Part shown: positions 24,671-33,732 of the stretch, piece by piece
How the letters are laid out: each line of letters begins with the position of its first letter
How positions within the stretch are numbered: position 1 is the stretch's first letter
DNA from: Deinococcus rubellus
GTDB lineage: Bacteria > Deinococcota > Deinococci > Deinococcales > Deinococcaceae
Assembly: GCF_025244745.1 (NCBI RefSeq)
Contig: NZ_CP104213.1
Coordinates: 1-64,000, forward strand
Direction of reading: 5' to 3'
Length of the DNA stretch: 64,000 nt
The notes under the pieces: generated by a model
What the model was told of the DNA's origin: nothing
The model's database searches: none
What the model saw: only the letters and a program-made list of their open reading frames with translations
Translations under genes and position numbers: made by a program

Positions 24671-25531
24671 ATGGAAAAGCCTGACTCACCCTATCCAGAG
24701 CTGAAACTGGGACTGTTCAGCTACAGCTACCGGATGGCTTTCGGTTCTCACGATGTCAAGCCCAGCCGACCCACGAATCTGTTCGAGTACATCGAACACG
24801 CCCACCAGCTCGGCTTCGACGGCATTCAGATCGATCTGACGCACCTGACGAGCCACGATCCCGCTTACCTGGCGGAGCTGCGTTCGGCAGCGGCAGAGCG
24901 GAACCTGTACGTGGAGTACGGTTCCGCTTTTGTCGAGGCAGACCACACCGCCCAGCAGTTGCAGATTGCCAGCTTGCTGGGAGCGCCCCTGATGCGGACC
25001 TTCATGGGGTTCTCGCGCTTCGAGCGGAGCACCGATGTGGCCGCAGAAACCAGCCGCGCCGTCGCCCTGCTGCGTTCGCTGGCTCCGCAGGCAGCAGACC
25101 TGGGCATCCGGATCGCGCTCGAAAATCACTGCGACGCCACCACCCCGGAATTACAGCAGGTCATCGAGCGGGTGGATTCTCCCTCAGTCGGGGCCTGCGT
25201 CGATCTGGGCAACTTCATGATCCATCTCGAAAATCCGGTGGCGGCGGTGAGGCAGCTCGCGCCGTACATCATCAACACCCATTTCAAGGATTACGACATG
25301 AAGATGGAGAACTGGGGCTTCAAATCGTATGGCGTGGCGCTGGGTGAAGGGGTGATCGATCTGAAGGCGGTGCTGGACATTCTGGTGAACGAGGCGCATC
25401 TCGACCGGATCACACTGGAGATCGTTTCCGAGCCGCAGGCCACCGAAGCTACGACCCTGGCGCTGGAGGAGGCCAATATTCGCCGCAGCTACCAGTTTGC
25501 CCGCGAGGTGCTCGGCATCGGCACCGCCTGA
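24671..25531 (+). CDS. Sugar phosphate isomerase/epimerase (TIM barrel)
   Basis: A 286-residue TIM-barrel protein of the xylose-isomerase-like superfamily. ATG 24671 follows AAGGA; a frame-compatible ATG at 24581 lacks a ribosome-binding site. Metal-site features are the Glu in IALENHCD (near residue 150), Asp in ACVDLGNF (near 180), His in INTHFKDYD (near 207) and Glu in ITLEIVSEP (near 251). This resembles D-tagatose/D-psicose epimerase-like proteins, although the sugar is unknown. It lies 168 nt after the beta-mannosidase gene on the same strand and may be the last gene of that transcript. Confidence 0.87.
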   Translation: MEKPDSPYPELKLGLFSYSYRMAFGSHDVKPSRPTNLFEYIEHAHQLGFDGIQIDLTHLTSHDPAYLAELRSAAAERNLYVEYGSAFVEADHTAQQLQIASLLGAPLMRTFMGFSRFERSTDVAAETSRAVALLRSLAPQAADLGIRIALENHCDATTPELQQVIERVDSPSVGACVDLGNFMIHLENPVAAVRQLAPYIINTHFKDYDMKMENWGFKSYGVALGEGVIDLKAVLDILVNEAHLDRITLEIVSEPQATEATTLALEEANIRRSYQFAREVLGIGTA

Positions 25532-25723
25532 ACCTTGCAGGGCTGCACACGTCCTGGGCAACCCATCAGGCGTGCATGCCCGGCGCGAGCGGCAATGTGG
25601 TTTGGATGCGACCTGGTGGGATGCCCTTGTGCCTGCCCTTGCCGTTGGTGAAGGGCGCATGGGGATAGGAAGGCGTCGGGCCAAGAAAGAGTGCTGTGTG
25701 GTGCGGGAGCTCATCTTTGAGCG

Positions 25724-27442
25724 GTGACCGTGAACGCCGACTTGCCGACCCCGACGCGGGGCAACCTGACGCTGCGCCGCACCTACTGGCTGACTTTGCT
25801 GGTGCTGGGCGTGCTGAGTATTGCCTCCAACGTCTTGCTGTCCATGCAGGTAGAAGCCACGTCGGCGACGGCAGCGCTGGTCAACACCGCCGGACGCCAG
25901 CGCATGCTCGCTGTGCGGATCGCGGCGGACGCCGAGCACGCCGCCGCCACCCACGACCCCCACAGCCTGAGCGACCTGCGGGCGTCCCTGGCGACTTTGG
26001 AGGCCAATCACGCCCGGCTGTCCGACGCTGCCTCGGGCCTCTACACCTCCGGCTTCGCACCGGACGTACGGCGCTTCTATGCCGCCCAGGTCAACCCGCG
26101 CGTCGCAGCCTTTACTGCCGCCGGGCGGCGGATTCTGGAGACGCCGCCCGAGCAGCTCAGCCCCCAGCAGCCAGACGTGGCGTTCCTGACCCTTCAGGCG
26201 CGCGGACCGCTGCTGGTGGCACTGGACCGGGCCGTGGCGCTGGACGAGCACCGCAGCGACCAGGTGATCGCACGTGTCCAGCGGCTCTCGTGGCTGCGCG
26301 TGGGGGCGGTGGTCACGCTGCTGCTGACACTGGGTCTGGGCGTCTTTCGCCCGCTGGAGCGGCGCAACCGCGAACTGCTCAGCCGCCTGGCTGCCGAGCA
26401 CGCCGCCGCGTCGCAGCAGGCCAGCTACGCCCAGGCCCTCCTGCGGATTTCGGAGTTGAGTGACACCGATCTGCCGCCCGAGCAGGTGGCCCACGAACTC
26501 ACGGCCACTGTGGCGCGCACGCTGGGGCTGGACTGGGCCGCGCTGGGCCTCCTGAGCGGGAACGGCAGCCAGCTCGCCGGGGTCTACGCCCATCCAGCGC
26601 TGCCTGCGGCCCTTATGGCGCAGCTCAACCACACGCCGCGTCCGGGCGAGGGCATGATCTGGGACGTGGCGCGCGGCGGCCAGCCTGTCTACGTGGACGA
26701 CTACGCTCACCTGGGCAACGCCCGGCCAGCGCTGGTGGATGCTGGGCTGAGCGGCGCGGCCTGGGTGCCACTGGGCACCTTTGAGGGTGTTCAGTACCTG
26801 CTGTGCGGCGCGCGACTGGGTCCCCGGCCCTGGCAGGCCGCCGACCGGAACCTGCTGGAAGCGGCGGCCCGCACCGTCACGGTGGCGCTGCACCGGCGGC
26901 TGTACCTGCACGAGCTGCAAGCGGCGGCGCTGAGTGATGCCCTGACGGGGCTGGGCAACCGGCGGGCCTTCGAGCGGGACCTGAAGGTCGGGCAGGCGCA
27001 GGCCAGTCGTCAGGGGCAGACGCTGGCGGTGATGATGCTCGACCTCGACGGCCTCAAGCAAGTCAATGATATTCAGGGACACGAGCGCGGCGACGCTTTG
27101 CTGCGCGGCTTCGGCCACCTGCTCGCCCAAGCATTCCGGCACAGTGATCAGGTGTACCGCCTGGGAGGTGACGAGTTCGCGGTCCTGCTGCCCGCCGCCG
27201 CACCTGAGCATGCCAGAGAGCTGCTGGAGCGGGCCGCGCGGGTGGCTGAGCCGCTGCACGCCCAGGGATTCCCCGGCGCGGGGGCAAGCGCGGGGCTGGC
27301 CATCTCTCCACTGGACGGTGGGGACGCGGCGACGCTGGTCCGGCTGGCAGATGAGCGGATGTACGCCAGCAAGCGCGAGCGCAAGGCCGCGCAGTGTGCC
27401 CAGCCCGTGACCGCCGGGGAACGCAGGGGATCGCCCAACTGA
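25724..27442 (+). CDS. Membrane GGDEF diguanylate cyclase with sensor and GAF domains
   Basis: A 572-residue inner-membrane protein starting at GTG 25724. Helix 1 (about residues 20-42) and helix 2 (about 187-207) enclose a periplasmic PilJ/NIT-like helical sensor (VNTAGRQRMLAVRIAADAEHA). A GAF domain follows (about 235-395), then a GGDEF domain. The active site reads GGDEF near 481-485, and an RHSD I-site sits exactly five residues before it, so product inhibition by c-di-GMP is likely. DALTGLGNRRAFERD marks the domain start. The enzyme makes c-di-GMP from two GTP. It stands alone between the sugar island and a decayed recombinase; the 192 nt upstream contain nothing I can assign. Confidence 0.9.
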   Translation: MTVNADLPTPTRGNLTLRRTYWLTLLVLGVLSIASNVLLSMQVEATSATAALVNTAGRQRMLAVRIAADAEHAAATHDPHSLSDLRASLATLEANHARLSDAASGLYTSGFAPDVRRFYAAQVNPRVAAFTAAGRRILETPPEQLSPQQPDVAFLTLQARGPLLVALDRAVALDEHRSDQVIARVQRLSWLRVGAVVTLLLTLGLGVFRPLERRNRELLSRLAAEHAAASQQASYAQALLRISELSDTDLPPEQVAHELTATVARTLGLDWAALGLLSGNGSQLAGVYAHPALPAALMAQLNHTPRPGEGMIWDVARGGQPVYVDDYAHLGNARPALVDAGLSGAAWVPLGTFEGVQYLLCGARLGPRPWQAADRNLLEAAARTVTVALHRRLYLHELQAAALSDALTGLGNRRAFERDLKVGQAQASRQGQTLAVMMLDLDGLKQVNDIQGHERGDALLRGFGHLLAQAFRHSDQVYRLGGDEFAVLLPAAAPEHARELLERAARVAEPLHAQGFPGAGASAGLAISPLDGGDAATLVRLADERMYASKRERKAAQCAQPVTAGERRGSPN

Positions 27443-27487
27443 AGTCGGCCTGCTGGGGCCGCTGCGGGCCAATGCGTTGCTCCGGCT

Positions 27488-28082
27488 GTGAAGCATTTCG
27501 CACCAGTGGTAGACACCCAGGGCATTCGGCGCACGGTTCACGGTACGGTCCTTGCCGCCGCGCACCCGAATAAGGCCACGCGCTGCTTCGAGGTCGCTCA
27601 GGGCGACACCCACCAGCTCCGAGACCCGCAGGCCGGTGCCGAAGAGCATCATCACCATTGCCACGTCACGCTGGGGTTGATCGCCGCTGCGGGCCGCTCC
27701 CAGAAGATGCTGGGTGACCTCGCCGGTCACGGTGGGCAGCCGCTGGGCGGGCAAGCTCGGCAAGGCCAGCCGCCGGGCCGGATTGGTGCTGAGCAGCTCC
27801 TCGCACTGGCCCGAGTTGAACACCGGCCGCAGCACCCACACGTGGGGCATGCCGCCCGCCCGCGCTGAGGCCCTGTTCACCGAGCCACAGGACGAAGCCG
27901 CGCAGGTGCGAGATGCTGACTGCGCTGGCGGCTGGGAGGTCACCCAGACTGTCCAGCTAGCGCCCCAGCTTGGTCCGGGCCACGCCGTAAAAACTGAGCG
28001 TGGCTTTGCTGCGCCGCTCGACTCGCAGGTGGTACAGAAACTCTTCCCAAAGCTGATCCATCGTCAGGTGCTGCATCGTCAT
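27488..28082 (-). pseudogene. Tyrosine recombinase (XerC/D-like), decayed
   Basis: From an ATG at 28082 the minus strand encodes a core-binding domain (MTMQHLTMDQLWEEFLYHL ... SKATLSFYGVARTKLGR), then an in-frame TAG at 27959-27957. After the stop the same frame continues (LDSLGDLP ... SISHLRGFVLWLGEQGL) into the start of the catalytic domain, including the first active-site arginine in FGTGLRVSELVGVALSDLE and the RGGKDRTV turn. Similarity ends near 27488, before the HxxR box and the tyrosine, so the catalytic half is missing. It lies about 125 nt from tRNA-Ile, a common attachment site, and is probably the remnant of an integrated element. No cargo or direct repeat was identified. Confidence 0.8.
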
Positions 28083-28172
28083 GGCCAAGGCCTCCCCGAC
28101 GACGTGTTTTGGTTCAGTTCTAGAGCGCACGATCACTGACGCTTAGCCTCAGTCCAGAGATTCTGGAGAAAC

Positions 28173-28197
28173 AAAAAAACCCCGTCCAGGACGAGGT
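28173..28197 (-). terminator. Rho-independent terminator of tRNA-Ile
   Basis: On the minus strand CCTCGTC-CTG-GACGGGG forms a 7-bp stem (one T-G pair), extended by A-T pairs and followed by TTTTTTT. It begins 11 nt after the encoded CCA. Confidence 0.85.
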
Positions 28198-28207
28198 TGA
28201 GTCTTCG

Positions 28208-28284
<77 letters not shown>

Positions 28285-28325
28285 ACACACCTGCCTCCGG
28301 CCCAGGGCCTTCACAAGCGGTAGGT

Positions 28326-28354
28326 AGCTTATCAGCGGCCCCCCGGACTGTCAA
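28326..28354 (-). promoter_or_regulatory. Promoter of tRNA-Ile (TTGACA-17-TAAGCT)
   Basis: Read on the minus strand: TTGACA at 28354-28349, a 17-nt spacer and TAAGCT at 28331-28326. Initiation about seven nucleotides later gives a leader of roughly 35 nt before the mature tRNA. Both hexamers are identical to those of the glycan-operon promoter at 16717. Confidence 0.82.
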
Positions 28355-28360
28355 GGCGCT

Positions 28361-29515
<1,155 letters not shown>

Positions 29516-29522
29516 GGACCCC

Positions 29523-29528
29523 AGTTTA
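29523..29528 (-). promoter_or_regulatory. -10 element (TAAACT) for leaderless argJ
   Basis: TAAACT read on the minus strand ends seven nucleotides before the argJ ATG (29515). No Shine-Dalgarno sequence fits in between. Confidence 0.55.
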
Positions 29529-29563
29529 CCGTGCCAGGGGCGACCGGGCAGTTCACGGCGCGT

Positions 29564-30046
29564 TTACTGCTGCTGCTGCAAGGGAAACTGAAGCTGCACG
29601 GGCTTGCCCTTCTCATACTGGCAGGCGAACGGCACCGTCTGGGCCGGATAGCCCTCGCGGCTGAGCTTGACCTGGCTGACCATTCCCCAGCCGGGCAAGC
29701 GCGGCGGCGGAGTGGTGGCTTTGGCTGCTGGAGGCTGCAAGATGCCCTCAGTGACACTGCTCACGATGTCGCGGGCGTTGTAGGACGCCCCGATGGCCGC
29801 GCCGCCGGGCTGCTTGGCAAATTCGTTGAGCTTACTGCTCAGCTCGTCTTTGCAGAACTCGATGAACTTGTACTTGCTGATGCCGTTGGCCTGGGCGTTG
29901 CTGTAGAGCGGATTGTTGCGGACGGCCAGCAGCGTGACAAAGGCCAGCAGCGCCACACTGAGAATGATCGCCAGCCACAGCAGCGTGCGGCCCACCGCGC
30001 CGTGCCCGTGCTTGTTGTGCTGGTTGGAGGACGGGTAAGGATTCAT
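29564..30046 (-). CDS. Membrane-anchored hypothetical protein
   Basis: A protein of 160 residues with a short hydrophilic His/Asn-rich N-terminus (MNPYPSSNQHNKHGHG), one transmembrane helix (TLLWLAIILSVALLAFVTLLAV, about residues 21-42) and an extracytoplasmic domain. The latter contains FIEFCKDELSSKLNEF and a distal VPFACQYEKGKPVQLQF; the two cysteines could form a disulfide. It ends in a QQQQ tail. ATG 30046 is preferred over the ATG five codons earlier because AGGCAGC precedes it. I do not recognise the family. It lies between argJ and surE without operon contact. Confidence 0.7.
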   Translation of the reverse strand: MNPYPSSNQHNKHGHGAVGRTLLWLAIILSVALLAFVTLLAVRNNPLYSNAQANGISKYKFIEFCKDELSSKLNEFAKQPGGAAIGASYNARDIVSSVTEGILQPPAAKATTPPPRLPGWGMVSQVKLSREGYPAQTVPFACQYEKGKPVQLQFPLQQQQ

Positions 30047-30121
30047 AGTGCTGCCTAGCATAGCGCGGCGGCTCCGGACAGATGTCGTCCAGCTTGCGTT
30101 CCACAGAAGCGCTGCATTGCT

Positions 30122-30562
30122 ATGAACTTAGAGATACGGTGCCAGTCGGGTTGTGGGCCAGTCCACTGCATGCCTGAGCGAAAGGAGGCAAGCTGGACAC
30201 CAATCGGCTCAGAGGTCACCTCAATTTGATTGTGCTGGGCAGGCGGCGAGTTTCAGGTGCTGCCACGCGGCGGCAGTCCGGTGAAGTTCTACGTGCTGAC
30301 CGGGGCGGGCCGAACCGAACTGAGAGCCAAGCGCGAGGACTTTGGGCCCTTCACCAGGGCTGTCGGCACGGTACTGGGCGGCGCAGCGTCACCGAGGACA
30401 AGCCGGTTCGTCGGCAGTTTCACGGCACTCGGCAAAGCGGGCCGCACACAGGGCAGCGATCACGGCACCTTGCTCCTCAAGATCACTTCAGGCGACTTGC
30501 GAAATGTCAGTTGTCAGGTGGTATCGCCCGCTCAAGTCAGATGGATTCCAGCAGGCTGCTAA
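30122..30562 (+). pseudogene. Interrupted hypothetical ORF, convergent with surE
   Basis: One reading frame runs from ATG 30122 (MNLEIRCQSGCGPVHCMPER...) through an in-frame TGA at 30227-30229, then continues without break to TAA 30560-30562. The second part has a coding-like run (GEFQVLPRGGSPVKFYVLTG, DFGPFTRAVGTVLGG, LLKITSGDLRNVSCQVV) of 110 codons that could start only at TTG 30230. The final stop overlaps the surE stop by four nucleotides, as at other convergent gene ends in this window, which suggests a real former gene. An AAAGGAGG string at 30181 has no fitting start. I do not recognise the protein. Confidence 0.4.
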
Positions 30563-31338
30563 ACCTGCGGCAGATACCCTGCGACCTCGTCCATCAAATC
30601 GCGGGCGGTCAGTTCCAGGCGAATCGGCGTGACGCTGACGTAGCCGTCCTCCACCGCACCGAAGTCGGTATCGCCCGCGTACTCGGCGCGGGGTTTGCCC
30701 GAAACCCAGTGGTATTCGCGGCCCTCGGGGTCGAGGCGGGTCACGAGGGTGTCCTCGTAGCGGTGATCGGAGAGCCGGGTCACGCGGGCACCCTTGATCA
30801 CCGGCGGAATATTGACGTTCAGGAAGGTGCGCGGCGGCAGACCATGCCTGAGCACCTGCTCGACCAGCTTGGCAGCGTACTCGGCCCCGGGGCCGAAATC
30901 GTACTCTCCCCCGTTGCTGATCTGGCTCAGCGAGATCGACGGTACACCCAGCGACACGCCCTCAATGGCCGCCGCGACAGTACCGGAATGGGTCAGGTCG
31001 TCGCCCATATTGGCCCCCAGATTGATACCGCTGACGACCATGTCGGGGCGGCCCAGCAAATTACTGCCCAGCACCACGCAGTCGGCGGGCGTGCCGTCCA
31101 CCCGGTAGGCCGGAATGTCGCCAAAGCCCGCCGCCGCCGTGTGCTTGAACCTCAGCGGGCGGCGAAAGGTAATGCCGTGACCGACACCGCTCTGCTCCAC
31201 ATCGGGAGCGACGACCAGCACGTCGGCGATGCGGGCAATCGCCAGCGCCAGCACCTTGATGCCGGGCGAGAAGATCCCGTCGTCGTTGGCGACCAGGACA
31301 CGCTTGCGGGCGGGTTGGGAAGTAGGAGAGGAAGTCAT
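30559..31338 (-). CDS. surE: 5'/3'-nucleotidase SurE
   Basis: A 259-residue cytoplasmic, metal-dependent nucleoside monophosphate phosphatase implicated in stationary-phase survival. The active-site signatures are present: ANDDGIFSPG near residue 18 (two metal-binding Asp), EQSGVGHGIT with the metal-ligand Ser, and SGINLGANMGDD with the Asn. The length is usual for the family, with a short extra N-terminal tail. TAACCT stands seven nucleotides before the ATG, suggesting a leaderless transcript. Its 3' end overlaps an interrupted convergent ORF by four nucleotides. Confidence 0.96.
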   Translation of the reverse strand: MTSSPTSQPARKRVLVANDDGIFSPGIKVLALAIARIADVLVVAPDVEQSGVGHGITFRRPLRFKHTAAAGFGDIPAYRVDGTPADCVVLGSNLLGRPDMVVSGINLGANMGDDLTHSGTVAAAIEGVSLGVPSISLSQISNGGEYDFGPGAEYAAKLVEQVLRHGLPPRTFLNVNIPPVIKGARVTRLSDHRYEDTLVTRLDPEGREYHWVSGKPRAEYAGDTDFGAVEDGYVSVTPIRLELTARDLMDEVAGYLPQV

Positions 31339-31345
31339 GGCCGTC

Positions 31346-31351
31346 AGGTTA
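31346..31351 (-). promoter_or_regulatory. -10 element (TAACCT) for leaderless surE
   Basis: TAACCT on the minus strand is separated by seven nucleotides from the surE ATG (31338). No ribosome-binding site lies between. Confidence 0.5.
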
Positions 31352-31405
31352 GCGCGGCTGGGTCAGGCCAGTGGGAAGTGACGTGACCCTCAAGACCTGT
31401 CTTCG

Positions 31406-32329
31406 TTACCCGCCGAAGGCCGAGAGCGCCGCGCCGATCACGCCCGCGTCTCCGGCAAGCTGGGCACGGCGGATGACCACCGGGGCGAAGGCCGCGCCGT
31501 ATTCCTGGGCCGCTTTGTCCACACCCTCGAAAAAGTAGTCGCCCACCGCTGCCACGCCGCCGCCGATGACGAACACTTCCGGGTCCAGAAGTTTCTGGAT
31601 GTCGGCAATCGCCACGCCGATGTGCTTCATGGCCTGCTCGACGACCCGTCTGGCTTGCGGATTGCCGGTCTGGGCCAGGGCGAAGGCTTCGGCGGTACTC
31701 ACCTCGCGGTTGAGGGCGTAGCTGGCGTCACGGGCGATCGCAGTGCCACTGGCGACAGCTTCGAGCGCGCCGTCAAGACCCGCACCGCTGACCGGGCCGC
31801 CCGGCAGCACCGTGACGTGGCCGAGTTCGCCCGCCACGCCGTTGAAGCCGCGCCAGATCTGGCCATTGATGACGATGCCGCTGCCGATGCCGGTTGAAAC
31901 GGTGACATACACACTGCTGCTGCTGCCCCGCGCCGCACCCAGGCTGGCCTCAGCCAGTGCGGCAGCCTTGGCGTCGTTTTCCAGCACCACCGTCTGGCCA
32001 AGCCGCTCACGCAGCCCCTCGACCAGCGGCACGTCGGTAAAGCCGTAGATGTTCGGCGCGAATTTGACGCCCAGGCGGTCTGCCGTCAGGGGTCCCGGCA
32101 CGCCGATACCGATATTCAGGGCGTCCGGGTGCACCTCCTGAAGCAGTCGGATCTGGGCGGCGACGGCGTCGAGCACGGCGGGCCAGCCGGTTTCGGGGGT
32201 GGGCTGCACATGGCGGTCGAGAAGATGCTCGCCGCGCAACACGCCCACGGCGATCTTGGTGCCGCCCACGTCCACGCCGATGCTGACGCGCTGCGGGTCT
32301 TGAGAAGATTGAGGGTGTGGTGTGGTCAT
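31406..32329 (-). CDS. ROK-family sugar kinase (glucokinase-like) lacking the zinc-site cysteines
   Basis: A 307-residue ATP-dependent sugar kinase. The phosphate-1 motif is GVDVGGTKIAVGVL (near residue 18), the catalytic base is the Asp in VLENDAKAAALAE, and the ROK region is GELGHVTVLPGGPVSGAGLDGALEAVASG. In most ROK proteins this last segment holds CxCGxxGCxE, which binds structural zinc. Here every cysteine is replaced while the conserved Gly and Glu remain. Glucose phosphorylation is the likely role, although related kinases act on mannose or N-acetylsugars. ATG 32329 follows GGAG; a TAGACT lies just upstream. It is divergent from the permease at 32453. Confidence 0.88.
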   Translation of the reverse strand: MTTPHPQSSQDPQRVSIGVDVGGTKIAVGVLRGEHLLDRHVQPTPETGWPAVLDAVAAQIRLLQEVHPDALNIGIGVPGPLTADRLGVKFAPNIYGFTDVPLVEGLRERLGQTVVLENDAKAAALAEASLGAARGSSSSVYVTVSTGIGSGIVINGQIWRGFNGVAGELGHVTVLPGGPVSGAGLDGALEAVASGTAIARDASYALNREVSTAEAFALAQTGNPQARRVVEQAMKHIGVAIADIQKLLDPEVFVIGGGVAAVGDYFFEGVDKAAQEYGAAFAPVVIRRAQLAGDAGVIGAALSAFGG

Positions 32330-32438
32330 GAATGCTCCAGTCTAACTTGGGCCGCAGTCTACCCTCACTCGGCAGGTCGTGGTCCATCGTCTAGATCACG
32401 GGCCCATCCGCCCACGCCGCCGGGTGTGCACCAGTCGG

Positions 32439-32444
32439 TAGACT
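32439..32444 (+). promoter_or_regulatory. -10 element (TAGACT) upstream of the amino-acid permease
   Basis: TAGACT ends eight nucleotides before ATG 32453, so the transcript would have little or no leader. Confidence 0.45.
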
Positions 32445-32452
32445 GCCGGGCA

Positions 32453-33148
32453 ATGGCCGATCTCTTGGAAGGCTTCAAGACCATCTTCTCGGGTGACTAC
32501 CCGCTGCTGCTGCTTCAGGGCCTCGAATTGACCTTGGCGGTCAGCCTCTCGGCGCTGCTGGTCAGCGTGGTGCTGGGCACGTTGCTGGGGCTGCTGCGCT
32601 TTTTCCGACTGCCGCTGCTGGCCCCGCTGGGCAATGCCTACGTGGACATCGTGCGCGGCATTCCGCTGATCGTGCTGCTGAGCGTGGTGTATTACGGTTT
32701 GCCCACCCTGGGCCTGACCCTGCCGAGCTTTCCGGCGGCCGTGCTGGCGCTGGGGTTCTATTCGGCGGCCTACACTTCCGAGATCGTGCGCGGCGGCCTG
32801 AACAGCGTGCCCACAGGCCAGATCGAGGCGGGCCGCAGCCTGGGCCTCAGCCGCACCCAGGCGGTGAGACATGTGGTCTTGCCGCAGGCGTGGCGGGTGG
32901 CCCTGCCTGCGCTGGGCAACGAGTTCATCTCGCTGATCCTGGGCAGCAGCCTGGCGAGTGCCGTTACCTTGCAAGAACTCTTCTCGCAGGGGCGCTACAT
33001 CACCAACGCCACCTACCGCCAGTTCGAGGTCTACGCCGTGCTGGCCGTCATGTATTTTGTGCTGACCTTTATCCTCACCCGCATCGTGCGCTGGCTGGAG
33101 CGGCGCTTCTCACGCGGCGAGCCACTGCCGGAGCGGCGGGTCATCTGA
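32453..33148 (+). CDS. Amino-acid ABC transporter permease (HisM/GlnP type)
   Basis: A 231-residue inner-membrane permease of the polar amino-acid importer family. The N-terminal helix region (LLLLQGLELTLAVSLSALLVSVVLGTLLGLLRF) and the family signature VDIVRGIPLIVLLSVVYYGLP are followed by the EAA loop GQIEAGRSLGLSRTQAVRHVVLPQAWR. Normally it pairs with a second or identical permease, a HisP/GlnQ ATPase and a binding protein. None is adjacent here, so it is an orphan subunit or its partners lie elsewhere. ATG 32453 fits the TAGACT element. The C-terminus ends ERRFSRGEPLPERRVI. Confidence 0.92.
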   Translation: MADLLEGFKTIFSGDYPLLLLQGLELTLAVSLSALLVSVVLGTLLGLLRFFRLPLLAPLGNAYVDIVRGIPLIVLLSVVYYGLPTLGLTLPSFPAAVLALGFYSAAYTSEIVRGGLNSVPTGQIEAGRSLGLSRTQAVRHVVLPQAWRVALPALGNEFISLILGSSLASAVTLQELFSQGRYITNATYRQFEVYAVLAVMYFVLTFILTRIVRWLERRFSRGEPLPERRVI

Positions 33149-33174
33149 GAGAATGCGGTCTTCGAGGGGGCCGC

Positions 33175-33651
33175 ATGGCAAATGTCTGGAATTTTCTTTT
33201 TCTCAATGGTGAGTTTGCACCGCGCACCTATATCTTGGAAGGGATGACGCTTCAGCAGGTCGGAACACGTCCCACTGGAGCCTCACACAGCATCTATGAG
33301 GAGCTTTGGCATACCGCATTCTGGCAGCGAATCGTATTGGAGCGCGATGAAGAGGCCATCAAACGTTGGGAGGAAGATGATTTATTTCCCCCCAGCCCTG
33401 AACCCGCCGACGAGGCGGCCTGGCAAATGCTGGTCAATTCGTTTCTCGCCTCTTCAGAACGCGCCGTCGAGCTTGCTCAAGATGAGGTCTGGCTCAATAC
33501 CGAGGCAGGAGCCGACAATCCTGGGTTCACCTGGAGAAATGCACTTGAGCAGCTCGCCGTTCACAACGCTTACCATTTGGGCAAAATCGTCCTGTTGCGG
33601 CAACTTTTAGGCTGCTGGACCCCGCGCCCCAAACCTAATCAGCCTCAATAA
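33175..33651 (+). CDS. DinB/YfiT-fold protein
   Basis: A 158-residue four-helix-bundle protein of the DinB/YfiT superfamily. Likely metal-site histidines are seen in SIYEELWHTAFWQ (near residue 45) and AVHNAYHLGKIVLLRQL (near 130). Members bind a divalent metal; some are mycothiol- or bacillithiol-dependent transferases, but most functions are unknown. ATG 33175 follows GAGGGG. Codon use is visibly richer in A/T than that of its neighbours (for example TTTCTTTTTCTC near the start), which hints at recent acquisition. It starts 26 nt after the permease stop. Confidence 0.8.
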   Translation: MANVWNFLFLNGEFAPRTYILEGMTLQQVGTRPTGASHSIYEELWHTAFWQRIVLERDEEAIKRWEEDDLFPPSPEPADEAAWQMLVNSFLASSERAVELAQDEVWLNTEAGADNPGFTWRNALEQLAVHNAYHLGKIVLLRQLLGCWTPRPKPNQPQ

Positions 33652-33719
33652 AATGGACGACCTGAACGCCGTTTCGCTGACGAGCAAGACCTTGCAGGAA
33701 ACCGGGTAAGTTCCCGCGC

Positions 33720-33725
33720 TAGCCT
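33720..33725 (+). promoter_or_regulatory. -10 element (TAGCCT) for leaderless azlC
   Basis: TAGCCT ends seven nucleotides before ATG 33733 with no ribosome-binding site in between. Confidence 0.5.
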
Positions 33726-33732
33726 GCTGGCC

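Noticed and set aside
25184..27943. Very long minus-strand frame (over 900 codons) opposite the GGDEF gene
   Set aside because: Only its first part matches a recombinase, annotated as a pseudogene. The remainder is antisense to the isomerase and GGDEF genes and has no domain pattern.
33653..33709. 18-codon ORF (MDDLNAVSLTSKTLQETG) between a DinB gene and azlC
   Set aside because: Too short, without a ribosome-binding site, and without a recognisable family. It may be the remnant of a gene start, but evidence is lacking.
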